Of a stretch of 59,141 nt of DNA, positions 49,220 through 58,394 are shown in pieces. The first letter of the stretch is position 1, and each line of letters begins with the position of its first letter. Made by a program: the position numbers and the translations under genes. Below the pieces are notes generated by a model. The model was not told the DNA's origin and searched no databases. It saw only the letters and a program-made list of their open reading frames with translations. Source of the stretch: CAZHGD01 sp964531735 (GTDB lineage: Bacteria; Armatimonadota; UBA10988); assembly GCA_964531735.1 (NCBI GenBank), contig CAZHGD010000022.1, positions 1-59,141 on the forward strand, given 5' to 3'.

Positions 49220-50215
49220 ATGGAACTCAGCTACTGGGTGTGGGCCGTCGTGGTACTGGGCCTGGCCTTCGAGTACGTCAACGGCTTCCACGACGCAGCC
49301 AACGCCATCGCCACCTCGGTGCTGACCCGCGCCATGTCGATCCGCGGCGCTGTCTTCCTGTGCGCGTTTCTCAACTTCGCCGGCGCCATGATGAGCAAGA
49401 AGGTGGCCGACACCATGGGCAAGGGCCTGGTCGAGCCAGGCTCGGTCACCGCGCAGGTGGTGGTGGCGGCGTTGGTCGGCGCCATCATCTGGGACCTGAT
49501 CACCTGGATCTATGGGCTGCCGACCAGTTCGACGCACGCCATGGTGGGCGGCGTGGTCGGTGCGGTGTGGGGTTCGAGCGGTCTGCACGTGCTGCACTGG
49601 GACGGTCTGCGCCGCGTGTTCATGGCGCTGGTCATCTCGCCGGTCGTCGGCATCGTCGGGGCCACCGTCGTCATGGTCCTGTTCCTGTGGATCTTCGGGC
49701 ACCAGGCGCCCAAACCGCTCAACCGTCGGTTCCGCCTGTCGCAGGTGGCCTCGGCCGGGCTGATGGCGCTCTCGCACGGCTCCAACGACGGCCAGAAGAC
49801 CATGGGCATCATCGCCCTGGCGCTGTTCAGCGGCGGAGCCATGCACACCGGCGTGCCGTTCCACATCCCGCTCTGGGTGATGATCTCCTGCGCCGCGGCC
49901 ATGGCGCTCGGCAGCGGCGCCGGCGGCTGGCGCATCATCAAGACGGTCGGACGCAACATCATGGAGTTGCAGCCGATCCACGGTTGCGTGGCCGAACTCA
50001 GCGCCGCGACCATCATCCTCACCGCCTCGCACCTCGGCGCGCCCATCTCCACCACTCACACCGTCTCGGCGACCATCATGGGCGTCGGCATGTCGCGCCG
50101 GCTGAGCGCCGTGCGCTGGCGCGTGGTCGGCAACGTGGTCCTGGCCTGGATCATGACCCTGCCTGCCGCGGCCACGCTCTCGTTCGGCTGCGTGAAGCTC
50201 CTCCAGCAGTTCTGA
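49220..50215 (+). CDS. pit: Inorganic phosphate transporter, Pit family
   Basis: This 331-residue membrane protein from ATG 49220 has about ten transmembrane segments. The two PiT signature repeats are GFHDAANAIATSVLTRAM near 22-39 and LSHGSNDGQKTMGI near 185-198; PTSSTHAMVGG and STTHTVSATIMG are the other conserved loops. It carries phosphate, possibly as metal-phosphate, with protons or Na+. Forms a unit with the DUF47 gene. Length fits bacterial PitA-like proteins without the large cytoplasmic loop. Confidence 0.92.
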   Translation: MELSYWVWAVVVLGLAFEYVNGFHDAANAIATSVLTRAMSIRGAVFLCAFLNFAGAMMSKKVADTMGKGLVEPGSVTAQVVVAALVGAIIWDLITWIYGLPTSSTHAMVGGVVGAVWGSSGLHVLHWDGLRRVFMALVISPVVGIVGATVVMVLFLWIFGHQAPKPLNRRFRLSQVASAGLMALSHGSNDGQKTMGIIALALFSGGAMHTGVPFHIPLWVMISCAAAMALGSGAGGWRIIKTVGRNIMELQPIHGCVAELSAATIILTASHLGAPISTTHTVSATIMGVGMSRRLSAVRWRVVGNVVLAWIMTLPAAATLSFGCVKLLQQF

Positions 50216-50217
50216 CC

Positions 50218-52431
50218 TCAGCGGCCGGCGCCCCAGCCGGCCGGCCGCCGGATGGCGAACTCGTCGAACCAGTACTGCTGCCCAGGCTGGCCGTTCTGCT
50301 GGGTGGCGAACCGGAACATCAGCAGCAGCCGCGTGCTCGGGTAGACCTCGCGAATCCAGCGGGCGTCAACCGTCACTCGGTGCCAATGGTCGTCATCGGT
50401 CAGCGTGACGTGCTTCAGGTCGGGCCGCGAGCCCACTTGGCGCGCCGGGCTGCCGCCGACGCAGACGCCACCGTACCCGGTGGCCCGGCTGCGAAACGGG
50501 TGCAGCCACAAGCCGACCGGCACACCCGACGGGATCCGGTAGGCGAACTCGACCACCGGATAGCGATCGATGTCCCACGCCGGCGGACGAATGTCGCAGC
50601 TCAGAATGGCCTTCGGGCCGGTGGCGAACACGCGCATCGAGCGCCGCCCGCCGCCGGCCGTGGTCTCGTCCAGCCGGGCCTCGGTGGCCTGCTGGCGTGA
50701 GAAGTTGAACAGGTAGCCCCAGTCGTCGAAGGTCGCCGCCTCGAAGTCCACCGTCAGTGGCGCCGTGCGCTCCTCGAGCGACGCCTGGCGCAACCCGGGC
50801 ACCACCTGCGGCGCCTGGTACCACGCCGCGGCTTCGGCGCCGCGCTCGTAGGCCCCCAGGTCCGGCGCCGGCCCGGCATAGGGCAGGCTGACCGGCGCAT
50901 CGGCCGACCAGGACAGCTCGCGGTCCAGAGTCAGCGCCCGTTCGGCCAGGTCGACGGCCACCACCCGCGCCTCGCGGCGCTCGGGGCCGACCCAGACCAG
51001 GTCACCCACCTCGCCGGCGATCTGGAACCCGTCGTAGAACCACCGCGCATCGCCCACTGGTACCTGGCGGCCGCGGCCCGCCGCGCGCGTCGTGGTCAAC
51101 GGCTGGCCGGCGTCAGCGGCCGGGCTGCCGGCGCGCAAGCGGAAGTCGTCGCCGGCGGCGTCCACGAACCCCGGCGGCGCGGCCAGGTTGCCCGCGAACT
51201 GCTCCGGCCGGGCGCGGTTCGCCTCGTCGGCGGTGTACCGCTGGCCCGGCCAGGCCGACGCCCCGGCGAAGTTCCAGTCGTAGAACACCGTCGTGGCCTC
51301 GGGCCGCCCACCCCACAGCAGGTTGGCCACGAACCGGTTGTCCGGCGCGATGTTGCTGTAGAGCAGCAAGGACAGCCCGTCGCCGCCCGGATCGTTGTCG
51401 GCGAACAGGTTGTTGCGGAACTCGTTGTCGCGCACCCGATGCGGCTTCGGCTGGGCGTCGAGGTCGATCATCTCGAAGCCGTGCTCGAAGTTGCGGTACC
51501 AGGTGTTGTGGTACACCCGCGAGCCGGCCATCTCCCAGACGGGCAGGTCGCCGTACTTGTACGAGTTGATCACCAACGGGCCGGCCCAGTTCCGCCAGAT
51601 CAGGTTGCGGCGGACGATGGAATCGACGACGAACAGCTTGGCCCGACCGTCAGCCGAGCCCGAGCCGTCGAAGCCGTTGGTCACCAGGCACTCCTCCATC
51701 AGCAGTCGTGGCGTGGAGAAGAACTCGAAGTTGCGGCCCCAGCGGCAGTCGAACACGCAGCGGCGCACCACGTTGTGGTCACAGTCGTACCACAGGCCGA
51801 GCGGCCGGTGGCCCGCCCGGCGGAAGACACAGGCCAGAAAGACGTTGTGGGTGCAGCCGAAGTTGTTCCACATGTCGCCTTCGGCGTGCCCGCTGCTGCC
51901 GCGGTAGGCGGCCCGGTCGAGGCGCAGGGCCTCATAGCGGTTGTGGTGGCTGTCGCGGCACTCGGCCGGACTGTAGGAGTCGAACGAGCGCACCAGGTCC
52001 AGGTCGCGCAGCACGCAGTGCCGTGCGCCCTCCAGGTGCATCCAGCCGCCGTGCTGTGGTTCGAAGACCAGGCCCGCGACCTGCACCCATTCGCGGCGCA
52101 GCAGCCGCAGGCAGACGCGTTTGCCGTCGCTGCTCGTGCCGCCGAGGATGACCGCCGTGCCGGGTCGGGCGGCGCGCCAGACCAGCGGGCGGTCGGCGGT
52201 GCCGCTGGCCACCGGCTCGATCACGCCCTCGTACCGGCCGGGCTGGAGGACCACCGTATCGCCCGCGGTGGCGCCACGGTTGGCGCGCGCCACCGACCGC
52301 CAGGGCCGTTCAGCACTGCCTGGCCCGTCGTCCGCACCGTCGGGCGAGACCACGAACGTCGCCGCGGTGGCCGCCCGCGTGACCCAGAAGAGCAGCAACG
52401 CCGCCCGCACCGCACACCGCGCCACGACCAT
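50218..52431 (-). CDS. Secreted right-handed parallel beta-helix protein
   Basis: The 737-residue protein starts at ATG 52431 (GTG 52434 overlaps). The signal peptide is about 24 residues (RCAVRAALLLFWVTRAATA). TFVVSPDGADDGPGSAERPWRS then VVLQPGRYEGVIEPVASGT is the standard DUF1565-like entry. Coils follow at about 130-460 (EWVQVAGLVFEPQHGGWMHL, NVVRRCVFDCRWGRNFEF, SRVYHNTWYRNFEHGFEM, NEFRNNLFADND). The C-terminal 200 residues are a beta-sandwich (VDFEAATFDDWGYLF, RQVGSRPDLKHVTLTDDDH). Likely a polysaccharide lyase or binding protein; catalytic residues cannot be assigned. Confidence 0.78.
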   Translation of the reverse strand: MVVARCAVRAALLLFWVTRAATAATFVVSPDGADDGPGSAERPWRSVARANRGATAGDTVVLQPGRYEGVIEPVASGTADRPLVWRAARPGTAVILGGTSSDGKRVCLRLLRREWVQVAGLVFEPQHGGWMHLEGARHCVLRDLDLVRSFDSYSPAECRDSHHNRYEALRLDRAAYRGSSGHAEGDMWNNFGCTHNVFLACVFRRAGHRPLGLWYDCDHNVVRRCVFDCRWGRNFEFFSTPRLLMEECLVTNGFDGSGSADGRAKLFVVDSIVRRNLIWRNWAGPLVINSYKYGDLPVWEMAGSRVYHNTWYRNFEHGFEMIDLDAQPKPHRVRDNEFRNNLFADNDPGGDGLSLLLYSNIAPDNRFVANLLWGGRPEATTVFYDWNFAGASAWPGQRYTADEANRARPEQFAGNLAAPPGFVDAAGDDFRLRAGSPAADAGQPLTTTRAAGRGRQVPVGDARWFYDGFQIAGEVGDLVWVGPERREARVVAVDLAERALTLDRELSWSADAPVSLPYAGPAPDLGAYERGAEAAAWYQAPQVVPGLRQASLEERTAPLTVDFEAATFDDWGYLFNFSRQQATEARLDETTAGGGRRSMRVFATGPKAILSCDIRPPAWDIDRYPVVEFAYRIPSGVPVGLWLHPFRSRATGYGGVCVGGSPARQVGSRPDLKHVTLTDDDHWHRVTVDARWIREVYPSTRLLLMFRFATQQNGQPGQQYWFDEFAIRRPAGWGAGR

Positions 52432-52453
52432 CACCTGACCCCGAGAGCGGTGA

Positions 52454-54478
52454 TCAGTTGGTCGTGACGGCCTCGGTGTCCTCCGTGGTGACTCCGGCGC
52501 TGAGCGCCGGCAGCCACTCGTTGAGCAAGCGGCGGTCGAGGTGGAACATCACGTAGCCGGGCATGCCCAACTGCCGCAGGCGCCGGATCTGCGAGATGGT
52601 GTCGGCGGGGGTCTCGTGGCGCCACGCCGCAATGCCCGGGTAGAGCGGCACCGCGGTGCCGGCGGCGCGCTGCTGCACGGTCAGGAAGCGGTAGAACGTC
52701 GTGTCGTCGGTCTGGTAGTTCATCGGACAGAGGAAGTCCACCCAGCCCTGCTTGGCCCAGGTCTCCGGGTCCTGTCCCACCAGGTACTTCGCATCGACCC
52801 AGATCGGGTAGACGGCGGCGGACAACTTCACGCGCGGCCGCACCTGCCGCACCGCGGTCGAGATCTCCTCGACAATGCGGTTGACGTTGTTGGCCCGGTA
52901 CCGCGCCCATTGCGTGCGCGCCGACTGCCCCACGCCGACGTCTGCCGGCCAGTTGGCCAACGGCCGGCCGAGGCTGGTCGATTCGAACGCCTCGCGCTCG
53001 GCCGGGCTGTAGTCGCCCGCCGGCGCATAGCGGATGTAGTCGAGGTGCAGGCCGTCGATGTCATAGCGCTCGGCGATCTCGCGCGCCAGGTCGACCATCT
53101 GCTGCCGGTTGCGCTCATCGCCCGGCCGCAGCCATGGCAGTGTCTGGCCGCTGGCATCCTGCTGCAGCCGCCCTTCGGCGCGCAGCTTCGCCGTCTGCTC
53201 GCGCGGCGTGTAGGGGCGCACGTACGTACACATCATCCAGACATGGCACTGGATGCCGGCCTGGCGGCACTGCGCCAGGACCTCGGCCAGCGCGTCGGGG
53301 CTGTCGCCTGGCAACTGCGGTACCACGCGGCTCGGGTAGTTGGCATAGCCGCCGTTCACCACGTTGACGAACAGGGCGTCGATATGGTGCTCCTTGAGCG
53401 CCGCCAGGATCTTCGGCCAGCCATATGCCTTCAGGTGGGCCAACTGCTGCAGCCAGACCCCGCGGAACTCACCGCGCCGGCCGGGCTGCGCCAGGTAGTA
53501 GGCCTGCTCCACCTCGGTGCGCGCCTCCCAGATCAGGCTGGCCACGGGCAGGTAGCGATCCAGCGGCGTGGTGGTCGGCGGCGGGTCGGCAATCTGGGTG
53601 GCTTCGCGTGCGGCCACCGTGTACAGCCGGCGGGCCTGGTTGACCTTGTCCACCGCGCGTTGCGCGGCCCGGAGCGCCGCCAGCCGCCGCGTCGGCGGCA
53701 ACGGCGCGCGGGCGCACAGCTTGAACAGGTCCTGAAGCTTGTTGATGTCGCCGACCTCGCCCGATTCGTCGATCAGGCGCGGCAGCACCTGGTGCCACAG
53801 GGTCGGCACCAGCCGCGTGGCCAGAGCCAGCAGCAGACGGGCCTCGCCAGGCCGGTCGTCACCGTTCAGCGCGGCGCCGATCAGCGCGCCGCTGTCGTTC
53901 ATGACCACGGCCGGAGCCTGATCCAGCTTGCTGTCGTCGCTCCGCCAGCGGCCCAGCACTTGCGCGGCGGGCTGCGGCGTCACCACCTGCCAGGCCCAGT
54001 CCAACTGCCGCCACATCGGCGGCAGCGAAGCCAGCGCCGTCTGGTCGCACACCAGTTCGCGGAGTTGCTGGTCGCTGGTCAGCGTGGGTCGGCTGACCTC
54101 GGCGCCACCCACTAGACTGGCCAGCGGCGTACAGGTCGGCGCACAGACCAGCAGCTTGCCGCCCTGGTCGATGAACCGCCGCAGCCACTCCTCCTGGCCC
54201 GGTTGCGTGGCCTGGTGGGCCGCCAAGACCACCAGCTTGTGGTGGCCCAGCGCCCGCGTGGCGAGGCGGTCAGCGGTGGTCAGGTCATGCTCGAGGCCGG
54301 CGCGACGCAAGGCGCGGCGGATGCTGTCGACCCGAATGCGCGCTTCGTAGTTGCCGTTGATGCCGGCTTCTTCCACCACCAGCACCGGCTGCGCCGCGGC
54401 CACCGCCGCCCAGCAGCACACCACGGCCAGCCAAGCCAAGCGTCCTCGCCAATCCGTCCGGGTCTGGTTGCCAGCCAC
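52454..54478 (-). CDS. GHL10 family (DUF187) glycosyl hydrolase-like protein
   Basis: The 674-residue protein starts with GTG at 54478 or 54487. The signal peptide is about 30 residues (LAWLAVVCCWAAVAAAQP). Residues 35-320 form an N-terminal region with an alpha/beta, glutamine amidotransferase-like fold (HHKLVVLAAHQATQPGQEEW, GGKLLVCAPTCTPLASLVGG). The second half is a GHL10 barrel: EFRGVWLQQLAHLKAYGW, HIDALFVNVVNGGYANYPS, IQCHVWMMCTYV, ERYDIDGLHLDYIRYAPAG and VDFLCPMNYQTDD. IDGLHLDYIRY carries a candidate catalytic Asp. It is leftward of the aldolase gene and probably acts on an extracellular glycan. Confidence 0.84.
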   Translation of the reverse strand: MAGNQTRTDWRGRLAWLAVVCCWAAVAAAQPVLVVEEAGINGNYEARIRVDSIRRALRRAGLEHDLTTADRLATRALGHHKLVVLAAHQATQPGQEEWLRRFIDQGGKLLVCAPTCTPLASLVGGAEVSRPTLTSDQQLRELVCDQTALASLPPMWRQLDWAWQVVTPQPAAQVLGRWRSDDSKLDQAPAVVMNDSGALIGAALNGDDRPGEARLLLALATRLVPTLWHQVLPRLIDESGEVGDINKLQDLFKLCARAPLPPTRRLAALRAAQRAVDKVNQARRLYTVAAREATQIADPPPTTTPLDRYLPVASLIWEARTEVEQAYYLAQPGRRGEFRGVWLQQLAHLKAYGWPKILAALKEHHIDALFVNVVNGGYANYPSRVVPQLPGDSPDALAEVLAQCRQAGIQCHVWMMCTYVRPYTPREQTAKLRAEGRLQQDASGQTLPWLRPGDERNRQQMVDLAREIAERYDIDGLHLDYIRYAPAGDYSPAEREAFESTSLGRPLANWPADVGVGQSARTQWARYRANNVNRIVEEISTAVRQVRPRVKLSAAVYPIWVDAKYLVGQDPETWAKQGWVDFLCPMNYQTDDTTFYRFLTVQQRAAGTAVPLYPGIAAWRHETPADTISQIRRLRQLGMPGYVMFHLDRRLLNEWLPALSAGVTTEDTEAVTTN

Positions 54479-54548
54479 TCGGGGCACATCCTTCCCGCCG
54501 CCGCCCCTCCTGGGCACAGTCGGCGTCGCCCCCCTGGTGAGCGACGGC

Positions 54549-55442
54549 CTATTGGTGGATCGCCAGCAGACCTTCACGCTCCAGAGAAGCAAACAACTCT
54601 GTCCGCTCGTTCGGTTCCAGCGCTCGGATCGGCCTCCGCGTCGGGCCACACCCGACATTAAGATACTCCATGATCGCCTTTTGGGCAGCCAGTCTTTCGT
54701 ACTGGAAGATCAGCCGGATGAACGAGTTCGCCTTGGCCTGGCAGGCTTGCGCGGTGGGCATGTCACCGGCCCGCCAGGCGTCGAACAGCCGGATGAACAG
54801 CGGCGCCATCCAGTTGTACGTGGAGCCGATGGCCCCTTGCGCGCCCATCACCTGCGCCGGCAGGCAGAGCTCGTCGGGTCCGGACAGCACGCGGAGCCGC
54901 CCGCCACTGCCCTCGATCAGGTTGCGCATGACGAAGAAGTCCGGGCTGGTGAACTTCAGGCCGACCAGGTTGGGGATCGTCGCCAGCCCGTCGATCAGCT
55001 TCTGGTCGAGCGTGAACGTGCCCAGCGCCGGGAAGTAATAGATGTACATGGGCAGGTCGGTGGCGGCGCCGATCTCACGCCAATGACCGAGCACGCTCTC
55101 GGTGGTCAGCGTGAACGGATACGGCGGGATGCTGCTGATGGCCGCCGCGCCCAGCTTGGCCGCGTGCCGCGCCAACCGCACACTGTCGCGCGTGGCCGCG
55201 GCACCCACGTGGACCATCACCGGGATTTGTCCGCCCACCTCGGCCATGACGATCTCGGCCACCTGCTCGCGCTCGTCGGGCGACAGGAGCACGCCTTCAC
55301 CGGTGCTGCCGCAGATGAACAGGCCGGTGATGGGCCGCTGCAAGAGAAACGCCAACAAGCGGCGCAACCGTTCGGGCGAGATCTGCTCGCCGTCGTCGGT
55401 CAGCGGAGTAAACATCGCGGGGTTGATGCCGTCGAACTGCAT
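54549..55442 (-). CDS. DHDPS/NAL-family aldolase
   Basis: The 297-residue protein starts at ATG 55442 after GGGAGGT. It is a class I (Schiff-base) TIM-barrel lyase: GSTGEG at 45-50, YIYYFP with the catalytic tyrosines 133/136 and GLKFTSPD with the Schiff-base Lys163. The family includes dihydrodipicolinate synthase, N-acetylneuraminate lyase and 2-keto-3-deoxy-(galac)gluconate aldolase. It is divergent, 118 bases away, from the galactonate dehydratase gene, so I infer a 2-keto-3-deoxy-galactonate aldolase. DHDPS activity cannot be excluded, but there are no other lysine genes. Confidence 0.85.
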   Translation of the reverse strand: MQFDGINPAMFTPLTDDGEQISPERLRRLLAFLLQRPITGLFICGSTGEGVLLSPDEREQVAEIVMAEVGGQIPVMVHVGAAATRDSVRLARHAAKLGAAAISSIPPYPFTLTTESVLGHWREIGAATDLPMYIYYFPALGTFTLDQKLIDGLATIPNLVGLKFTSPDFFVMRNLIEGSGGRLRVLSGPDELCLPAQVMGAQGAIGSTYNWMAPLFIRLFDAWRAGDMPTAQACQAKANSFIRLIFQYERLAAQKAIMEYLNVGCGPTRRPIRALEPNERTELFASLEREGLLAIHQ

Positions 55443-55560
55443 GGCTGCGCTACCTCCCGGCGTCAGGGCCGCTGCTCAGGGTAGCACAACCGGCGGCCAG
55501 CACCACCCCTCACGCAGGATCGGCCGCCAGCGAAGCGAAGCAGGGGCGTGGAGACGAGTT

Positions 55561-56682
55561 GTGAAGATCACCCGGGTCACCGGTCGCTTGCTGCCGCCGC
55601 GGTGGGCAGTGGTCAAGATCGAGACCGACGAAGGTCTGGTCGGCTGGGGCGAGCCAACGCTGGAGGGCTTCGCCCGGACCGCGCTGACTTGTGTCGATGA
55701 GCTGTCGCGCGGGCTGATCGGCGAGGACCCGCGCCGCGTGGAGCACCTGTGGCAGGCGCTCTACCGCGGGCAGTTCTACCGCGGCGGGCCCATCATCTGC
55801 TCGGCCATCAGCGGTATCGAGCAGGCGCTGTGGGACATCACCGGGAAGTACTACCAGACGCCGGTGTACAACCTGCTCGGCGGGCCGGTGCGCGACCAAA
55901 TCCGCATGTACTGCCACGCCGGCGGCGGCACGCCCGAGCAGGCCGCCGCCGCCGCGGCCCAGGCCAAGGCCAAGGGCTTCGACTGCCTGAAAACCGGCAT
56001 GACCGCCGGCGCCTGCCGCACCATCGACGCGCCGCAGCAGGTGGACGAGACGGTGTCCCGCATCGGCGCCATGCGCGATGCCGTCGGTCGCGACTTCGAC
56101 ATCGCCATCGACTGCCACGGCCGGCTCAGCGTGCCGATGGCCATTCGCCTTTGTGACGCCGTGGCGGACCTGCTGCCGATGTTCGTGGAGGAGCCGATCC
56201 TCTGCGAGAACGTCGAGGCGCTGGCGCAGATCGCGCGCAAGGTCCACGTGCCGTTGGCCACCGGCGAGCGGCTGTTCACCAAGTTCGGCTTCCGCGAACT
56301 GCTCGAGAAAGGCGCCGCGCACATCCTGCAGCCCGACGTGTCGCACGCGGGCGGCATCTTCGAGACCAAGAAGATCGCCGCCATGGGTGAAGCGTGGTAC
56401 GCCGGCCTGGCGCCGCACTGCCCGCTGGGTCCGGTGGCGCTGGCCGCCTGCCTGCAGGTCGACGCCTGCTGCCCCAACTTCCTGGTGCAGGAGCACACCA
56501 CGCCGGCGCTCGGCGCGGGCATCCTGAAGACGCCGTTCGAGATCGTCGACGGGCACATCGCGCTGCCCACCGGTCCCGGCCTGGGCATAGAGATCGATGA
56601 GGCGGCGGTGGCGGCCCTCGGCGACCACGACTGGGCCACGCCGCAGCTCCGTCACGCCGACGGCAGCGTGGCGGACTGGTAG
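55561..56682 (+). CDS. dgoD: D-galactonate dehydratase-like enolase superfamily enzyme
   Basis: The 373-residue protein starts with GTG 55561, behind GGAGA. It is a mandelate racemase-subgroup enolase. Metal ligands are Asp184, Glu210 (FVEEP) and Glu236 (TGERLFTKF); catalytic His186 (in DCHGR) and His286 (APHCPLGP) match E. coli DgoD (Asp183, His185, Glu209, Glu235, His285) with an offset of one. It dehydrates D-galactonate to 2-keto-3-deoxy-galactonate. The divergent aldolase would use that product. The next gene follows seven bases on. Gluconate or other acid-sugar specificity is still possible. Confidence 0.88.
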   Translation: MKITRVTGRLLPPRWAVVKIETDEGLVGWGEPTLEGFARTALTCVDELSRGLIGEDPRRVEHLWQALYRGQFYRGGPIICSAISGIEQALWDITGKYYQTPVYNLLGGPVRDQIRMYCHAGGGTPEQAAAAAAQAKAKGFDCLKTGMTAGACRTIDAPQQVDETVSRIGAMRDAVGRDFDIAIDCHGRLSVPMAIRLCDAVADLLPMFVEEPILCENVEALAQIARKVHVPLATGERLFTKFGFRELLEKGAAHILQPDVSHAGGIFETKKIAAMGEAWYAGLAPHCPLGPVALAACLQVDACCPNFLVQEHTTPALGAGILKTPFEIVDGHIALPTGPGLGIEIDEAAVAALGDHDWATPQLRHADGSVADW

Positions 56683-56689
56683 GGGGCCG

Positions 56690-57550
56690 GTGGAACTGTC
56701 CATCGGCGTCATCAACTGGAACACCCGCGAGCTGCTGCGGGCGTGCCTGCGTTCGTTGCTGAGCCATCCGCCACGGATGAGCCACGAGATCATCGTGGCC
56801 GACAACGGCAGCGGCGACGGCAGCGCGACCATGGTGGCCGCCGAGTTCCCGAGCGTGCGGCTCTTGGCCAACGACGCCAACCTGGGCTACGCCGAGGGCA
56901 ACAACCAGCTCATGCGCGCGTCGCGCGGGCGGTACTGGCTGCTGCTCAACGCCGACACCGAGGTCGCGCCGGCGTTGGACGCGCGCCCGCTGGACACCCT
57001 GGTCGCGCACCTGCAGGCGCATCCCTTCACCGGCGCGGTGGCGCCGCGGCTGGTCCATCCCGATGGGCGCACCCAGGCGAGCTGCCGCGGCTTCCCCACC
57101 CCGCTGGCCCTGGCCGCCGACTGGTCCGGCCTGGCCCGCCTGTTCCCGCGGCAACTCGGCGCCTATCGGCTGCACGGGTTCGATCACCTGACCGCGCGCA
57201 GCGTGCCCCAGCCCATGGCGAGCTGTCTCCTGCTGCGCCGCCAGGCGATGCGGCAGGTCGGCCTGTTCGACCCGCGCTTCCGCATCTTCTTCAACGATGT
57301 GGATCTCTGCTGGCGGCTCTGGCAGGCCGGCTGGCGCATCGACTACCAGCCGGCGGCAGCCATCGTCCACCACGGCGGTGCCAGCACGCGCCAGGTCAAG
57401 CCGGCGATGATCCGCGAGAGCCGCGACGCGCTGCTCGCCTACTACGACAAGCACTACCGGGCCGAACTGCCCGCGGCGGCCTACGCCGTCGCGACGGGGC
57501 TCATTCGAACGGCGTTCGGAATGCGATTGGCGTTCGCGAGGTCGCGGTAG
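56690..57550 (+). CDS. Family 2 glycosyltransferase (rhamnosyltransferase-like)
   Basis: The 286-residue protein starts with GTG 56690. It has the GT-A fold: SIGVINWNTRELL, EIIVADNGSGDGSATMV, NDANLGYAEGNNQLM, and LLLNADTEV, where the DxD-like NADT sits at the metal position. MASCLLLRRQAMRQVGLFDPRFRIFFNDVDLCWRLWQAGW near 185-225 is typical of WbbL-like rhamnosyl- or galactosyltransferases. It probably acts in O-antigen or exopolysaccharide synthesis. It may be read together with the dehydratase gene, although their functions look unrelated. Confidence 0.86.
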   Translation: MELSIGVINWNTRELLRACLRSLLSHPPRMSHEIIVADNGSGDGSATMVAAEFPSVRLLANDANLGYAEGNNQLMRASRGRYWLLLNADTEVAPALDARPLDTLVAHLQAHPFTGAVAPRLVHPDGRTQASCRGFPTPLALAADWSGLARLFPRQLGAYRLHGFDHLTARSVPQPMASCLLLRRQAMRQVGLFDPRFRIFFNDVDLCWRLWQAGWRIDYQPAAAIVHHGGASTRQVKPAMIRESRDALLAYYDKHYRAELPAAAYAVATGLIRTAFGMRLAFARSR

Positions 57551-57583
57551 TCTGGCAGCGAGGCCGCTGGGCAACACCGCACG

Positions 57584-57600
57584 GCGGGCGAGACGCCCGC
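57584..57600. repeat. Single REP-like palindrome
   Basis: GCGGGCGAGACGCCCGC is a perfect 7-bp palindrome around AGA. It resembles the arms of the BIME-like elements but with a different stem. No partner arm is found in the 172-base gap (57551-57722), which shows nothing else. Confidence 0.55.
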
Positions 57601-57722
57601 GATCCAGCCGCAGCGGCGCATTCGGCGAACGCGCCCAACCGCGGGCGGCGATTCGGCCTCGCGCCGTGCCTGAGAGCGCCGGCGTCGCCCAGCCCGGCCA
57701 CACCCGGCGGCCGGAGGCACCT

Positions 57723-58094
57723 TCAGCCGCCCGTGCTCCGCTGGTCGTCCTCGGCTTCCTGCCCCAAGAGTGCCATGAGCAGCACGGCCGTCGGCGCCAG
57801 ATCATGCTGAATGGTCGCCCAGAGCCGTTCTCGCTTCACGGCGAAGTAGACATGGACCACGAAGTTGCGCATCCGGCGCATCAGCGACCAGGGGATCTCC
57901 GGATGCCGATCCTGGACGTCCTGCGGGATCGTCACCACCGCCTCACCGATCACCGCGAAATTGCGTTCGACGGCGTCGCCCACCAGTCGGCTGGTGCAGA
58001 ACTCCACCTCAGTCAGCCCGTCGGTGTGGCTCCGGATCGCGTCGATGGCATCAAGGATGTCGGCGATGCGTTCGCGCCACAGCCTAGGCGGCAC
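57723..58094 (-). CDS. hepT: HepT-like toxin (HEPN domain, DUF86)
   Basis: The 123-residue protein starts with GTG 58094, inside the antitoxin gene (11-base overlap). It is an all-helical HEPN protein; RNFVVHVY at 76-83 is the RX4HxY RNase motif, and IGEAVVTIP and SLMRRMRNF are typical of DUF86/HepT. Together with the MntA partner it forms a HEPN/MNT toxin-antitoxin pair, in which MntA AMPylates the toxin tyrosine and blocks RNA cleavage. Confidence 0.92.
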   Translation of the reverse strand: MPPRLWRERIADILDAIDAIRSHTDGLTEVEFCTSRLVGDAVERNFAVIGEAVVTIPQDVQDRHPEIPWSLMRRMRNFVVHVYFAVKRERLWATIQHDLAPTAVLLMALLGQEAEDDQRSTGG

Positions 58095-58374
58095 GGACAG
58101 CCTCCTTCAGAACCCGCTCGCGCACCCGCGGTTTGAGGGCCTCAGGCTCCGCCAGGTCGACCTGGCAGCCGAGCAACTCCTCCAGCCGCTCCTGGATCGT
58201 GAAGAACCCGAACAAACCCATCGGGCGGTTCAGCTCCACCAGCAAGTCGACATCGCTACCGGGCCCGGCCTCGCCCCGAGCGGTGGACCCAAAGACCGAC
58301 AGACTGGCCACACCGAGCTCGGTCAGTTCGGCACGGTGGGCGACGACGATCGCGCGGACTTGCTCCAGCGTCAT
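58084..58374 (-). CDS. mntA: MntA-like minimal nucleotidyltransferase antitoxin
   Basis: The 96-residue protein starts at ATG 58374, with GGAGG six bases upstream. The nucleotidyltransferase motif is FGSTARGEA at 28-36 and SDVDLLVE at 40-47, with catalytic acids Asp41 and Asp43. It would AMPylate HepT. The two genes overlap by 11 bases, the usual arrangement. The longer start at 58398 is less likely because it has no ribosome site. Confidence 0.92.
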   Translation of the reverse strand: MTLEQVRAIVVAHRAELTELGVASLSVFGSTARGEAGPGSDVDLLVELNRPMGLFGFFTIQERLEELLGCQVDLAEPEALKPRVRERVLKEAVRAA

Positions 58375-58394
58375 AGCCGGCCTCCACACCGCCA

